DNA of 64,000 bases, taken from the NCBI RefSeq assembly GCF_024495425.1, contig NZ_JANHJR010000003.1, positions 682,001 through 746,000 of the forward strand. Reading direction: 5' to 3'. This DNA comes from Haloarchaeobius litoreus (lineage in GTDB: Archaea; Halobacteriota; Halobacteria; Halobacteriales; Natrialbaceae). The translations under genes were made by a program, and so were the position numbers. Under the pieces are notes generated by a model. That model was given only the letters and a program-made list of their open reading frames with translations. It did not search any database and was not told the DNA's origin. Positions 8,936 through 16,666 of this stretch are shown here, piece after piece; position 1 is the stretch's first letter; each line of letters begins with the position of its first letter.

Positions 8936-9739
8936 TCACTCGCTCGTCGGTCGTTCACCCTCGTAGGCGTCGAACCAGCCAGTGACGGCCTGCTGGAGCG
9001 CCCCAGTCGTGCTGCCGAGGTTCAGCATCTGGTAGCCGTTCGTCGCTTTCTCGTTGACATCGTCCATCCCGAATCCGAGACCACCGACGGGGACACCTGC
9101 ATCGACGGCGTTCGACCGGATGGTCTCGACGGCCTCCTGCACATCCGGATGGTCGATCTCGCCGGGACAGCCGAGCGATACGGAGAGGTCGAGCGGGCCG
9201 ATGAAGACGAATCCCAGGTCCGGGACGGCCAAGATCTCGTCGAGATTCTCGACGGACGCCTCGGTTTCGATGGTCACACCGATCATCGTTTCCCGATCTT
9301 CGGTGGCGATGTAGTCGTCGGCGAGCCCCCAGCGTCGAGCGCGGGGCGACGCAAGTCCCCGGTCGCCCGGGCTGCCGTCGTATCGGAACCGGGCTGATTT
9401 GACCGCCTCACGGACCTCTGCCGCCGTCTCCACGCGTGGCAGAAAGACGTTCCTGGCTCCGAGGTCGAGGGCCTTCCGGACTAGCGTCGGGTCCGTGTCG
9501 GGGAGGCGGACGAGCAGTTCGAGGTCCGTCCGGTCGGCTGCGCGGAGTAAGTCCTCCATCGGAGTCGCGTCCCACGGATCTGGCCCACCGTGTTCGAGAT
9601 CGATCCAGACGAAATCCAGGTCGAGTTCACCGAAGAACTCCACGAGTGTGGGACTGTACGTGTTGTCGAGCACGCCGAGCGCAACGTCGCCGTTCTCCAA
9701 CGTGGCTGCGAGGTCGTTCGTTATCGGTGGGTCGCCCAT
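8936..9739 (-). CDS. HpcH/HpaI aldolase family protein
   Basis: This 267-residue TIM-barrel class II aldolase has the family length. Visible marks are FVWIDLEHGG near residue 44 (strand with catalytic surroundings), the metal ligand in MIGVTIETEAS, FIGPLDLSVSLG near 185 with the second acidic ligand, and a VGGLGFGMDD loop. Relatives cleave 2-keto-3-deoxy sugar acids (for example the rhamnonate or arabinarate forms) to pyruvate and an aldehyde. It is encoded opposite to the sugar cluster at 1-8066 but could complete a non-phosphorylated keto-deoxy-acid route. The ATG at 9739 is preferred because the 23 residues encoded upstream do not resemble the family. Confidence 0.85.
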   Translation of the reverse strand: MGDPPITNDLAATLENGDVALGVLDNTYSPTLVEFFGELDLDFVWIDLEHGGPDPWDATPMEDLLRAADRTDLELLVRLPDTDPTLVRKALDLGARNVFLPRVETAAEVREAVKSARFRYDGSPGDRGLASPRARRWGLADDYIATEDRETMIGVTIETEASVENLDEILAVPDLGFVFIGPLDLSVSLGCPGEIDHPDVQEAVETIRSNAVDAGVPVGGLGFGMDDVNEKATNGYQMLNLGSTTGALQQAVTGWFDAYEGERPTSE

Positions 9740-10040
9740 GGCTGTATATTCTTGCGCAGACCGGAAACTTCTACCGCACAGGTGGTCGAGACTGTGTTCA
9801 CCACTCAACGCAATCTCTGCTCTGACAGAGTGCGCGGAGGGCGACTATCGGACAGCCGGGGCGTGTCGAAACGGAATCGACGGTCCCGGGATGGGTTCGA
9901 GCGACACCACGACGATGGCACAGCGTCGGCCACCCACGACCGTGGCTCGGCGGGCTGGAAGAGCCGGTCGACTCCTGCCCACCACCCGTGGCTGGCAGAA
10001 CACGGCTCCTGCACGCACATCCAGCCCCTGTTTTGATTAA
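9740..10040. other. Intergenic gap without visible gene
   Basis: These 301 bp separate the divergently oriented aldolase and HalOD1 genes and so must hold both promoters. I see no convincing coding frame, repeat or RNA gene, and no strong TATA box at the leaderless distance for either gene. Confidence 0.4.
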
Positions 10041-10379
10041 GTGGGTGAAAATATCACGTGTTATCCGGCTACGGCACGAACGGGAGCTGTGGAGTACGAG
10101 ATCGACAGAGACGAACCGGTAAGTAGGGCGGTCGTACGTGCGGTCAGCGCGGTCGAAGGCCGTGATCCCTGCTCCCTCCGACCGCTGGCTGAAATCGTCG
10201 ATCCAGACGCGTTAGACAGGCTGTTCGAACCGCAACACGACGGGACGCCACGGACGGGTGGACGTCTCTCGTTCGTGTACCACGGTCAACGCATCACGGT
10301 CGACAACGGCGAGTATCTCACACTCCGGTCGCTCGAAGACTCAATGGACCGCAGGACTTCCGACGGGAGCCGTCGGTGA
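10041..10379 (+). CDS. HalOD1 (haloarchaeal output domain) protein
   Basis: This 112-residue single-domain protein has the haloarchaeal output-domain pattern: a YEIDRDEPVSRAVVRAVS helix region at about 17-36, a central PLAEIVDPDALDRLF segment at about 47-61, and a final beta hairpin (RLSFVYHGQRITV) at about 75-87. HalOD1 proteins are abundant in haloarchaea, often fused to receiver or sensor domains, and are presumed signalling outputs whose partner is unknown. The GTG at 10041 gives the full domain; an in-frame GTG at 10089 would still retain the core. Its neighbours are an aldolase and a TrmB regulator, neither obviously cotranscribed. Confidence 0.7.
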   Translation: MGENITCYPATARTGAVEYEIDRDEPVSRAVVRAVSAVEGRDPCSLRPLAEIVDPDALDRLFEPQHDGTPRTGGRLSFVYHGQRITVDNGEYLTLRSLEDSMDRRTSDGSRR

Positions 10380-10470
10380 CGGAGTGTTCGACGACCGTTT
10401 CTCGCGAACCGACAGGAGCATCTGGGGGAGCCCGACAGTTCCACCCACCGCGCTGTAGCCGGTAGGGGCG

Positions 10471-11274
10471 TCAGTTCCCGGGGTCGCGAACGGTCAGCAA
10501 CCCCTGGGCCATGAGCCGCCGGGAGATGATGACAAGGCCGTTCCCGAACCCTTCGCCGAAGACTGCTTGTTCGTCCCCGCTGTCAGGCATGATGGAACTC
10601 ACGAGGATCGCCGACCGGTCCGTCAGGAGCAGCCGGCCGATCGCCGTCTCGTCTTCGGTGTCGGCCTCGCCGTGGAGCCACTCCAGACCGGAGACGAACG
10701 TCGTCGCGTTTGGCACGGCCGTCTGGATCTGTTCCTGGAGGGATTCCGTCAGCGCGCCGATGAGGAGGTCGACCTCGGGGTCGACGTCGTTGAGTCGGGC
10801 GACGAGGTCGTCGGTCAGGAGCGACTCGTCGCCGAGGACGAGGACGACCTCGTCTGTCGCCGTCGCGATGAGCTGGTCCGCCCGGTTCTCGATGGCGTCG
10901 CGGCCGGACATCGACCACACCTGCTGGACGGGGGTTTCGCTGGGGTCGTCGACGGTGTCGACCGTCTCCAGTGCCCGTCGGAGTCGCTCGACCCGGTTCT
11001 CGTACTGGTCGCGGAGGGTTTCGGTCGCCTCGTCGAGCGGAACCGCCCGGAACTGCTGCGGGCTCGAGTGCTGGACCTCGACCAGGCCCTGGGCCTCCAG
11101 TACTCGGATCGCGTCGTACACCCGTGTCCGGGGAACCTCGGTCGTCTCACTCAACTGCTTCGCCGTGCCCGTATGGAGTCGAGACAGGCCGACGAAACAT
11201 CGCGCCTCGTACTCCTTCAGGCCGAGTTGCTGGAGCACTTCGACCGCATCTGCCAGAGTGTCAGTTGTATCCAT
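10471..11274 (-). CDS. TrmB-like transcriptional regulator 1
   Basis: This 267-residue regulator has an N-terminal winged-helix domain of the TrmB type (LQQLGLKEYEARCFVGL then VPRTRVYDAIRVLEAQGLVEV, residues about 13-70) and a short helical linker. The C-terminal domain of about 140 residues (DEVVLVLGDESLLTDDLVARL onward) has a phospholipase-D-like fold pattern rather than a classical maltose-binding TrmB domain. The ATG at 11274 is chosen because the 28 upstream residues fall outside the family pattern. It is transcribed away from a paralogue at 11675 across a 400-bp spacer with a perfect palindrome, suggesting auto- or cross-regulation. The effector is unknown; the nearby sugar genes are possible targets. 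Confidence 0.82.
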   Translation of the reverse strand: MDTTDTLADAVEVLQQLGLKEYEARCFVGLSRLHTGTAKQLSETTEVPRTRVYDAIRVLEAQGLVEVQHSSPQQFRAVPLDEATETLRDQYENRVERLRRALETVDTVDDPSETPVQQVWSMSGRDAIENRADQLIATATDEVVLVLGDESLLTDDLVARLNDVDPEVDLLIGALTESLQEQIQTAVPNATTFVSGLEWLHGEADTEDETAIGRLLLTDRSAILVSSIMPDSGDEQAVFGEGFGNGLVIISRRLMAQGLLTVRDPGN

Positions 11275-11408
11275 GTGTCCCAACCTCACCGGGAGAGTTC
11301 CCGGTGATTCTCTAAACTGTTCGCTCCCAGGACGGATAGGTATTGTCACTCCCTTCATGACGGTGGCCGCGAGCGGGAGGCAATCCGGGCAGCGCGACCG
11401 GGTTCCCC

Positions 11409-11446
11409 GCCGTATATACGGCTGTTCAAGAGTGGGCGTTCAAGAG
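11409..11446. promoter_or_regulatory. Perfect palindrome and direct repeat between divergent TrmB genes
   Basis: GCCGTATATACGGC at 11409-11422 is a perfect 14-bp palindrome with a TATA-like core. Directly after it GTTCAAGAG occurs twice (11424-11432 and 11438-11446). The spacer between the two divergent TrmB-like genes also holds AT-rich TATA candidates near 11530-11556 for the plus-strand gene. A perfect two-fold site here is what a dimeric winged-helix regulator would bind; binding itself is inferred. Confidence 0.5.
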
Positions 11447-11674
11447 CCGTTGTGAGGAGTTCAGTTACAACACCTTTCGGCCGTATTTCGAGAGGGTGAG
11501 CGTGAGTATTCAGGCCCTGGCAGAAGTAACCCATATAATCACAACAAAAATATACGATGGGGACCAACGGTTCCACTGGCACGCAGACCAGTTCTGTGTC
11601 CCAACCACCGTACTGGTGCGTGCTTGCCCGGTCACACTCCGTGACTGGGTTTCGAATGACAGAGGTTCTCCAGA

Positions 11675-12484
11675 GTGAAGGACAGCGACCCAACCGAAGA
11701 CCCACAGGCCGCCGCGATAGAGCAGTTCGAACGGTTCGGGCTGAGTGCTTACGCCGCACGGACGTTCGTCGCACTCGCCAGCCTCGGCACGGGGACGGCG
11801 AGAGACGTGAGTCAGGTGTCGAACGTGCCACGTACTCGGGTGTACGACGCGATCGACGAACTACACGACAGGGGGCTCGTCGACATCCTCCAGTCGTCGC
11901 CCAAGCAGTTCTGGGCGGTCTCCGGAGAGACCGCGAGTCGCATGTTCGAACACGAGCTACAGCACCGGTCAGAGGTGCTCCGGACGGCGCTGAGCGAGCT
12001 CGAACCGGTCGAACGCCAGGCCGAGCAGCGCGGCGTCTGGACCGTCGATGGACAGTCGGCGGTCACGGAACGGGTGCTGGAGTTCTTCGCCAACGCGGAC
12101 GACGAGATCGTCTACATGACCGTCGAGGACCTGCTCACCGACGACCTGGTCGACGGGTTGAGTGAGGCCGCAAACCGCGGCGTCTCGATCAAGCTCGGCG
12201 GCGTGTCGCCGGACGTTCAGGAGCACATCCAGGACAGGATTCCGGGCGCGACGATGTTCGAGTCGCTGTGGGTCTGGTCGGACACGCCGGCGGGACGGCT
12301 CATGATGGTCGACGGGCGGAAGACCCTCGTGAGTGCGCTCGTCAACGGCACGGACGCGGCACCAACCGATCCGCGGTCGGAGACCGCGATCTGGGGCGAG
12401 GGCGAGATGAACAGTCTGGTCGTGGTCTTGAAGGCGATATTCACGTGGCGACTCGGCGGCGACGACTCGACGAGATTCGAGTAG
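11675..12484 (+). CDS. TrmB-like transcriptional regulator 2
   Basis: This 269-residue paralogue of the divergent gene at 10471-11274 shares the winged helix (FGLSAYAARTFVALASLGTG, then VPRTRVYDAIDELHDRGLVDI) and the QSSPKQFWAV linker. Its C-terminal domain is similar (DEIVYMTVEDLLTDDLVDGL and WGEGEMNSLVVV near the end). The GTG at 11675 is the first start that yields a complete domain; the ATG at 11656 is in another frame. Its 3' half is covered on the opposite strand by the extended frame of a winged-helix gene (11969-12823), which is unusual. Likely a ligand- or metabolite-responsive regulator; target unknown. Confidence 0.82.
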   Translation: MKDSDPTEDPQAAAIEQFERFGLSAYAARTFVALASLGTGTARDVSQVSNVPRTRVYDAIDELHDRGLVDILQSSPKQFWAVSGETASRMFEHELQHRSEVLRTALSELEPVERQAEQRGVWTVDGQSAVTERVLEFFANADDEIVYMTVEDLLTDDLVDGLSEAANRGVSIKLGGVSPDVQEHIQDRIPGATMFESLWVWSDTPAGRLMMVDGRKTLVSALVNGTDAAPTDPRSETAIWGEGEMNSLVVVLKAIFTWRLGGDDSTRFE

Positions 12485-12823
12485 TGGTCGGCGGTTCGGC
12501 AGCTGCGCATCGCCAGCGAGCGAGTCGAGTACGGTCTCGACCTGTTCGTCGGGCTGATAGCGCACGGTTCCGCCCCTGTGTTCGTACTCGACGACGCCGT
12601 GGGCTGCTAGCTTCGGCAGGTGCGTGTGGTGGAGTTCGATCGCGAGTGCGTCCCGGTCCCGTGGGGGGTCGTCGCCGGAGCTGGAACCACCACCGTGCAA
12701 CTGATCGACGAGGTCGTCGAACGTCGTGGCACCGTTCTCCTCGCGACGCAGGTGGTCGATGACCTGACGTCGGTGTCGGTCGGCGACGAGCTGTAGACGG
12801 CCGTCGAGACTGTGGTTCGTCAT
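11969..12823 (-). CDS. Winged-helix (DUF7344-like) protein with antisense C-terminal extension
   Basis: The first about 105 residues form a haloarchaeal winged-helix domain: VADRHRRQVIDHLRR, then IELHHTHLPKLAAHGVVEY and the wing RGGTVRYQP, normally the whole of a 110-120-residue protein. Here no stop codon follows. The frame stays open to 11969, giving 284 residues, and the last about 170 residues are the reverse complement of the TrmB gene at 11675-12484 and look like shadow sequence (rich in Arg/Asp/Val, no family pattern). Either the natural stop has been lost and the gene now overlaps its neighbour tail to tail, or the annotated end should be treated as unreliable. The domain is likely real, the extension probably meaningless. 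Confidence 0.55.
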   Translation of the reverse strand: MTNHSLDGRLQLVADRHRRQVIDHLRREENGATTFDDLVDQLHGGGSSSGDDPPRDRDALAIELHHTHLPKLAAHGVVEYEHRGGTVRYQPDEQVETVLDSLAGDAQLPNRRPLLESRRVVAAESPREYRLQDHDQTVHLALAPDRGLRPRIGWCRVRAVDERTHEGLPPVDHHEPSRRRVRPDPQRLEHRRARNPVLDVLLNVRRHAAELDRDAAVCGLTQPVDQVVGEQVLDGHVDDLVVRVGEELQHPFRDRRLSIDGPDAALLGLAFDRFELAQRRPEHL

Positions 12824-12876
12824 AGTCTATTACAGACCACGTGGAGGTATCAAGGACACTGGTTTTCACAGCAGAG

Positions 12877-12886
12877 TTTTTTTTTT
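12877..12886 (+). other. Run of ten T followed by a TATA-like motif
   Basis: Ten consecutive T residues precede AGTATAC upstream of the winged-helix gene at 12823. Read on the plus strand it could end a transcript; read on the minus strand GTATACT would be a TATA-like element about 65 bp before the ATG. No hairpin precedes it, and the role is unresolved. Confidence 0.3.
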
Positions 12887-13057
12887 AGTATACGAGTGAC
12901 ACATCCCCTCGAGCCGCTACGAAGGAACACCATCGCAGCGCAGTTGCTCCGGGAGTCGCTCACGGCGGGGAGCAAAGACCGAGGAGAGCGAGTCGTCGGT
13001 CCGAAACCGCGCCCCGGGCGGCGGAGGTGTCAATAGACCGGGGGACCAACGACGAGT

Positions 13058-13300
13058 ATGCCCACGCACGAGGCGTCGTTCGAAATCGACTCGAAAACCG
13101 ATTCGTACGCCGCGCTCCGCATCCTGGAGCAGGCGTACGATGCGGTCCGAGAGGAATCGCGGAGCGTTCGAGAGGGGACGGACGACGCCGACGAACTCCT
13201 GCAGGCGTTCCGGACGCTTCGGGAAGCATCGAAGCGTCGAACCCCGGGACGACTGACGATCACCTACGAACAGTACGACGACGCCGAGTTCGAGGACTGA
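13058..13300 (+). CDS. Small acidic protein of unknown function
   Basis: This 80-residue ORF has strong haloarchaeal codon use (third position G/C) and an acidic composition. It runs MPTHEASFEIDSKTDSYAAL, a central helix that may be amphipathic (residues about 17-58, rich in E/R/A/L), then a short strand (LTITYEQYDD) near the C-terminus. No membrane segment, cysteines or named motif are visible. It stands alone between the winged-helix gene, read away from it, and the 3' end of the ars operon. I do not recognise the family; the length and composition are like small conserved haloarchaeal proteins. Confidence 0.6.
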   Translation: MPTHEASFEIDSKTDSYAALRILEQAYDAVREESRSVREGTDDADELLQAFRTLREASKRRTPGRLTITYEQYDDAEFED

Positions 13301-13674
13301 GGTTCCTCGCCGCCGTCGATGGACGTCCGGTCGCCTCGGACAGCCGAGGTCGACGCGGGCAGCCGACGGGACGAACACGGTCCCGGTCGTCCACTGGCGT
13401 CGCCAGCGGGTTCCTCGCCGAACGGTCCCCCGGTCGGGGGCCCCGACGACCTGCGACTGGTGGTGTCATCGCCCTACGGCTTCAGACGCGTCGTTCCCCG
13501 GTTCGGTTCCACCCGTCGCCGCCGGGCCCTCACCATCTCTCATATCGCTGTCGCTTATTGGCTACTGCTACCACGTAACACTATCTGCTAGCTGACTGGT
13601 GCGGGAAAGCCTCGATGGGGCTGGAATCCGGCGTGAACGCCCGGAATTTCCGGGTCGTGTCTCCCATCGAGAAG
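13301..13674. other. Intergenic gap between convergent units
   Basis: This 374-bp stretch lies between the small acidic gene and the 3' end of the minus-strand ars operon. I see no credible gene. It contains one clear palindrome at 13640-13654, listed separately. Confidence 0.4.
13640..13654. terminator. Palindrome downstream of the ars operon
   Basis: CCCGGAA-T-TTCCGGG is a perfect 7-bp inverted repeat with a one-base centre, 20 bp beyond the stop codon of arsN2. The position suits the end of the operon, but the tiny loop and lack of a T-run make a hairpin terminator uncertain; it could equally be a protein-binding site. Confidence 0.3.
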
Positions 13675-14196
13675 TTACGAGCCGTCGGAAGTCGATGGAT
13701 GTCGCCCATCCGTCCCCCCGGCTCGCTCGGCTCGCTCGGCTCCCGTCTCGCCCTGTTCGGCGATATCCTTCGTCATGCAGGTCGCGGACGCCGGACAGAG
13801 CTCGGTGAACTCCGCGGTGTCCCGGATTCGGTCCGGGACGGCCTCGCGGTCGACGCGTTCGTAGCCGCGGCGTCGGAAGAACGGCGCGGCGGTCGTCGTG
13901 AGCAGGTACAGCGTCTCGACCCCGCTCTCCCGGGCGTGCGTTTCGAGGGCGTCACAGAGGGCCGTACCGTACCCCTGGCCGCGGTACTGTTCGACGACGA
14001 CGAGCGAGCGGAGCAGGCCGTTCGAGCCGTGACGTTCGACGCCGCCGAGTCCCACACACTCGTCGTCGGTGGAGGCGAGGAAGAACTCAGCGGCACCGTC
14101 GCGCACGTCCTCGTTCGGGAGGTCGTTCGCCGCCAGCAGGGACTCGACGCGGGAGTACTCGGACTCGTCCGCTCGTCGCAGGCTGAGGTCGCTCAT
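13675..14196 (-). CDS. arsN2: Arsenic-resistance N-acetyltransferase ArsN2-like
   Basis: This 173-residue GNAT acetyltransferase carries the acetyl-CoA site YRGQGYGTALCDALE near residues 70-84 and the family's LLTTTAAPFFRRRGYERVDR segment near 97-116, followed by PDRIRDTAEFTELCPASA. This combination is typical of ArsN2 proteins found in arsenic operons. A charged tail of about 30 residues is extra. The relative ArsN1 acetylates organic arsenicals; the ArsN2 substrate is less certain. It is the last gene of the minus-strand arsR-arsM operon, 81 bp after an unrecognised membrane protein gene, and presumably under ArsR control. Confidence 0.85.
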   Translation of the reverse strand: MSDLSLRRADESEYSRVESLLAANDLPNEDVRDGAAEFFLASTDDECVGLGGVERHGSNGLLRSLVVVEQYRGQGYGTALCDALETHARESGVETLYLLTTTAAPFFRRRGYERVDREAVPDRIRDTAEFTELCPASATCMTKDIAEQGETGAERAERAGGTDGRHPSTSDGS

Positions 14197-14277
14197 GTCC
14201 TCGGGCCGGTCGTCCGTGAGGCGCTCGGTTCGGCAGCGATGCGAGGACGGGACGGGGCGGATGCCCCGACGCGATGC

Positions 14278-14571
14278 TCAACAGCAGACGTCATCTGCGG
14301 GGAGCTGTCGCACCGTTATCTCGGCGCTGCCGAACAGGTCGAACGTGAGGCGCCGGCAGTTCTGGATGCACTGTGCGAGTCTGTACGTGTGTCGCCCCGC
14401 CGTGACGAGGGCGGCGACGCCGACGAGCATCGCCGCGGCGACGAACGGGTTGCTGACGGCCAACAGCGCGACTGGAATCGCGGTGAGCAGCAGGTAGCTC
14501 GCGGCGATGCGTCGCCACGTGGGTCGGTCGGCGAACTGGCGGGTTCGTGGGTCGAGTGGTGGTCTGGACAT
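14278..14571 (-). CDS. Small membrane protein with Cys-Cys tail in the ars operon
   Basis: This 97-residue protein starts with a basic, proline-containing N-tail. Two adjacent hydrophobic helices follow at about residues 22-58, then a cytoplasmic tail with CIQNC (C-x3-C, near 68-72), and the chain ends exactly in Cys-Cys. Cysteine is scarce in the surrounding proteome, so four in 30 residues in an arsenic operon is notable. Vicinal thiols bind trivalent arsenic well. It lies between arsM and arsN2 on the same strand with about 80-bp gaps on both sides. I do not recognise the family. Transport or sensing of arsenite is inference only. Confidence 0.65.
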   Translation of the reverse strand: MSRPPLDPRTRQFADRPTWRRIAASYLLLTAIPVALLAVSNPFVAAAMLVGVAALVTAGRHTYRLAQCIQNCRRLTFDLFGSAEITVRQLPADDVCC

Positions 14572-14653
14572 CGGGATGGTCTCGTGGTGAGGGTGGCTGG
14601 AGGCCGGGACTGTCGTTCCGCCTGCGTCGCAGCGGCGGGGCGGCGGCCACGTG

Positions 14654-15508
14654 CTACGAGGTCACCTCCGGGCCCGGTCGTTCGGCCTCGACGGTCGCGG
14701 CGACGATGTACTCGCTGAGGTCGAGCGCGTCGTCCCACTCGCGGATGAACTCGTCGCTGTCGGACTTCGGCTCGATGGCGACGTCGACGAAGCCGGCGTC
14801 GGTCAGCATCGACTCCAGCGCCGGGATCGACGCCGCGCCGGCGACACAGCCCGCGACCGACTCCGGGTCGGCCCGCAGGTCGGTCGGGAGGTCGGCCGTC
14901 AGGACGACGTCGGAGATTGCGACGCGACCACCCGGGCGGAGGACGCGGTACGCCTCCCGGAACACCCGGGACTTGTCCGGGGAGAGGTTGACGACGCAGT
15001 TCGAGAGGATCACGTCGACGGACTCGTCGGCGACCGGGAGGTGTTCGATCTCGCCGAGTCGGAACTCGACGTTGTCCGCGTCGTTCGCCGCGACGTTGCC
15101 GCGTGCCTTCTCGACCATCTCGGGCGTCATGTCGACGCCGATGACGTGGCCGTCGGGGCCGACCTCGCGGGCCGCCAGGAAGCAGTCGAACCCGCCGCCG
15201 GAGCCGAGGTCGAGCACGGTGTCGCCCGCGGCGAGGCTGGCGATGGCGGTGGGGTTGCCACAGCCGAGGTTCAAGTTCGCGTCGCCGGCGACGGCGTCGA
15301 GGTCGTCGGCCGAGTAGCCGCGCTGCGTCGAGGCCTCGGACCGGGAGTCGGTGCCGGCGGCCGTCCCGTCGCAGCAGGACGCGGTCTCGTCACAGCACGA
15401 GTCGGATTCCTCGGCGATGCGTCCGTAGCGTTCCCGCACGGCGGTCCGCTGTGTTTCCGCGTCGAGGCGTTCGTCGTCCGCGTCGGTCGTGGATTGGCTC
15501 TCAGTCAT
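14654..15508 (-). CDS. arsM: Arsenite S-adenosylmethionine methyltransferase ArsM
   Basis: The enzyme has 284 residues. A Cys-rich N-terminal insert (CCDETASCC, near residues 38-46) precedes the SAM-binding domain: [12 protein letters not shown] near 100-111, [27 protein letters not shown] near 170-181 with the conserved Cys, and a last conserved Cys in VAGCVAGA near 230. These cysteines bind As(III), which the enzyme methylates stepwise to volatile or less harmful forms in the cytoplasm. The gene overlaps arsR by 8 bp, so the two are cotranscribed and translationally coupled. Length and motifs agree with archaeal ArsM, and no arsenite efflux pump gene is present in the operon. Confidence 0.93.
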   Translation of the reverse strand: MTESQSTTDADDERLDAETQRTAVRERYGRIAEESDSCCDETASCCDGTAAGTDSRSEASTQRGYSADDLDAVAGDANLNLGCGNPTAIASLAAGDTVLDLGSGGGFDCFLAAREVGPDGHVIGVDMTPEMVEKARGNVAANDADNVEFRLGEIEHLPVADESVDVILSNCVVNLSPDKSRVFREAYRVLRPGGRVAISDVVLTADLPTDLRADPESVAGCVAGAASIPALESMLTDAGFVDVAIEPKSDSDEFIREWDDALDLSEYIVAATVEAERPGPEVTS

Positions 15509-15881
15509 GGTCGGGAGACCTCGTGTCGTCGAGTGCGGCGAGCAGTCGTTCCGCCCGCGGCGTCGGCGAGTAGTACCGCCACCGGCCCTCCTTTCGGCGC
15601 TCGACGAGGCCGGCGCTGAACAGCCGGGAGAGCGCCTGGCTGACCGCGCCCTGGCTCACGCCGAGTGCGGGTTCTATCTCACAGACACAGACGTCGTCGG
15701 CTGCCTCGGCGATGACCCGGAGCGCCTCGTAGCGGGTGTCGTTCCCGAGCGTCGCGAGGAGCTCGACGTCGGTGGCGACCGCCGACTCCGCCAGGGAGTG
15801 GGCGTGGCTGCCCGAACAGCAGCCCGTCTCCTGCTGGCTCTGTGCGTCGGTTGGTCGGTCGTTCGTCGTCGGTCCGCTCAT
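15501..15881 (-). CDS. arsR: ArsR-family arsenic-responsive repressor
   Basis: This 126-residue winged-helix repressor is of the ArsR/SmtB fold: the recognition helix [20 protein letters not shown] lies near residues 74-93, then the wing [11 protein letters not shown]. The metal site CVCEIEP near 60-66 is the ELCVCDL-type As(III)-sensing motif of helix 3, and a further Cys pair (GCCSG) sits in the N-tail. It should repress its own operon and release DNA upon binding arsenite. It is the first gene, with inverted repeats directly overlapping its promoter and start. Confidence 0.92.
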   Translation of the reverse strand: MSGPTTNDRPTDAQSQQETGCCSGSHAHSLAESAVATDVELLATLGNDTRYEALRVIAEAADDVCVCEIEPALGVSQGAVSQALSRLFSAGLVERRKEGRWRYYSPTPRAERLLAALDDTRSPDHD

Positions 15882-15882
15882 T

Positions 15883-15915
15883 TTAGCACATGCTAATATT
15901 AGAGTCTACTAATAT
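15883..15915 (-). promoter_or_regulatory. ars operon promoter with two inverted-repeat operators
   Basis: TTAGCA-N2-TGCTAA (spanning 15883-15896) sits just before the arsR start, and ATATTAG-N6-CTAATAT (15896-15915) overlaps the TATA element (TTATATTA on the minus strand), which lies about 30 bp from the ATG at 15881. Two dyads covering the TATA box and start of a self-regulated operon fit a repressor that blocks transcription-factor access. Binding by ArsR is inferred. Confidence 0.65.
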
Positions 15916-16020
15916 AATGGTTGGGGTCGCGCGCTGCTCGCCACAGAACGTACCGTAGAGCGTTGTACAGCGCCGAGAATCGCAGGGTTCGAACGGGGGG
16001 AGACGTACCCGGGGGCGTGC

Positions 16021-16437
16021 CTACGACTCCGTCGAGAGCCGCGTCTGCGTCGTTCCCTGCTCGAACTCCAGCAGCCGACGCTTGGTGGCGACGCCGTCCC
16101 CGCCGGAGTAGCCCCTGAGCCCGCCGTCGCTCCCCACGACGCGGTGGCAGGGGACGACTATCGGCACGGGGTTCCGCCCACACGCCTGGCCGACGGCGAC
16201 GGGGGCGGTGTCGAGCGTCGCAGCGAGCTCGCCGTACGTGCGCGTCTCGCCGTAGGGGATGTCGGTCATCGTGGCCATCACGTCGCCGGTCACGCCCTCG
16301 GGCCTGGTGACCGTCAGGTCGAACGTCCGGCGGGTGCCTCGTACGTACTCGCGCACCTGCTCGCGGACGACCGCGGGTGGTTCCTCGATGTGGCTCTCGT
16401 CGATCTCGACGGTGCTTCCGAAGATGGAGACGTGCAT
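16021..16437 (-). CDS. ogt: Methylated-DNA--protein-cysteine methyltransferase, copy 1
   Basis: This 138-residue single-domain alkyltransferase repairs O6-methylguanine by accepting the methyl on Cys in the IVVPCHRVV motif (near residues 93-101). The DNA-binding helix-turn-helix with the Arg finger (GQACGRNPVPI) precedes it. The protein starts with the short MHVSIFGSTVEID strand rather than a full N-terminal domain. It has a near-identical paralogue at 26344-26760 (118 of 138 residues match by eye), and the last about 20 codons recur as a broken copy at 16600-16666. The ATG at 16437 is shared with the paralogue. It is monocistronic and lies beyond arsR, which is transcribed in the same direction. 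Confidence 0.93.
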   Translation of the reverse strand: MHVSIFGSTVEIDESHIEEPPAVVREQVREYVRGTRRTFDLTVTRPEGVTGDVMATMTDIPYGETRTYGELAATLDTAPVAVGQACGRNPVPIVVPCHRVVGSDGGLRGYSGGDGVATKRRLLEFEQGTTQTRLSTES

Positions 16438-16599
16438 GGGCTGGTGGGGTTCGTCGTTGGCTGTCGTACGTCGTTCGAGTACTTAGCCGCACGCCACGGG
16501 GCGGAACTGGACCCGGGCGGAGGTCGGGTGAGTCGCCGGTTCGAAACCGCGTCCGGAGCGGCGGAGGGACAGAGCGTGAGGAACCACCGACGAGTTCGT

Positions 16600-16666
16600 C
16601 CGTCGAGAGCCGCGTCCGCGTCGTCCCCCGCTCGAAGTCGAGGGGCCGACGCCTGGTGGCGATGCC
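16600..16666 (-). pseudogene. Broken 3' end of a third ogt copy
   Basis: Sixty-seven bases match the 3' end of the ogt gene at about 16030-16096 with about ten differences. Read on the minus strand they encode an ATRRRPLDFERGTTRTRLST-like version of the Ogt C-terminus. The active-site part is missing. The fragment ends exactly where the downstream Usp gene's stop codon begins, so it seems to be the remnant of a tandem duplication or deletion. Confidence 0.65.

Noticed and set aside
8567-8985. Overlapping ORFs after the AT-rich island that might be a frameshifted winged-helix gene
   Set aside because: Only short fragments (LDALSNRQR) resemble such genes; the evidence is too weak to call a pseudogene.
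12998-13060. Similarity of the stretch before the 80-residue gene to 16535-16595 (CGAAACCGCG and GCGGCGGAGG blocks)
   Set aside because: Only about 26 bp align well in high-GC sequence, which may be chance; not enough to call a repeat element.
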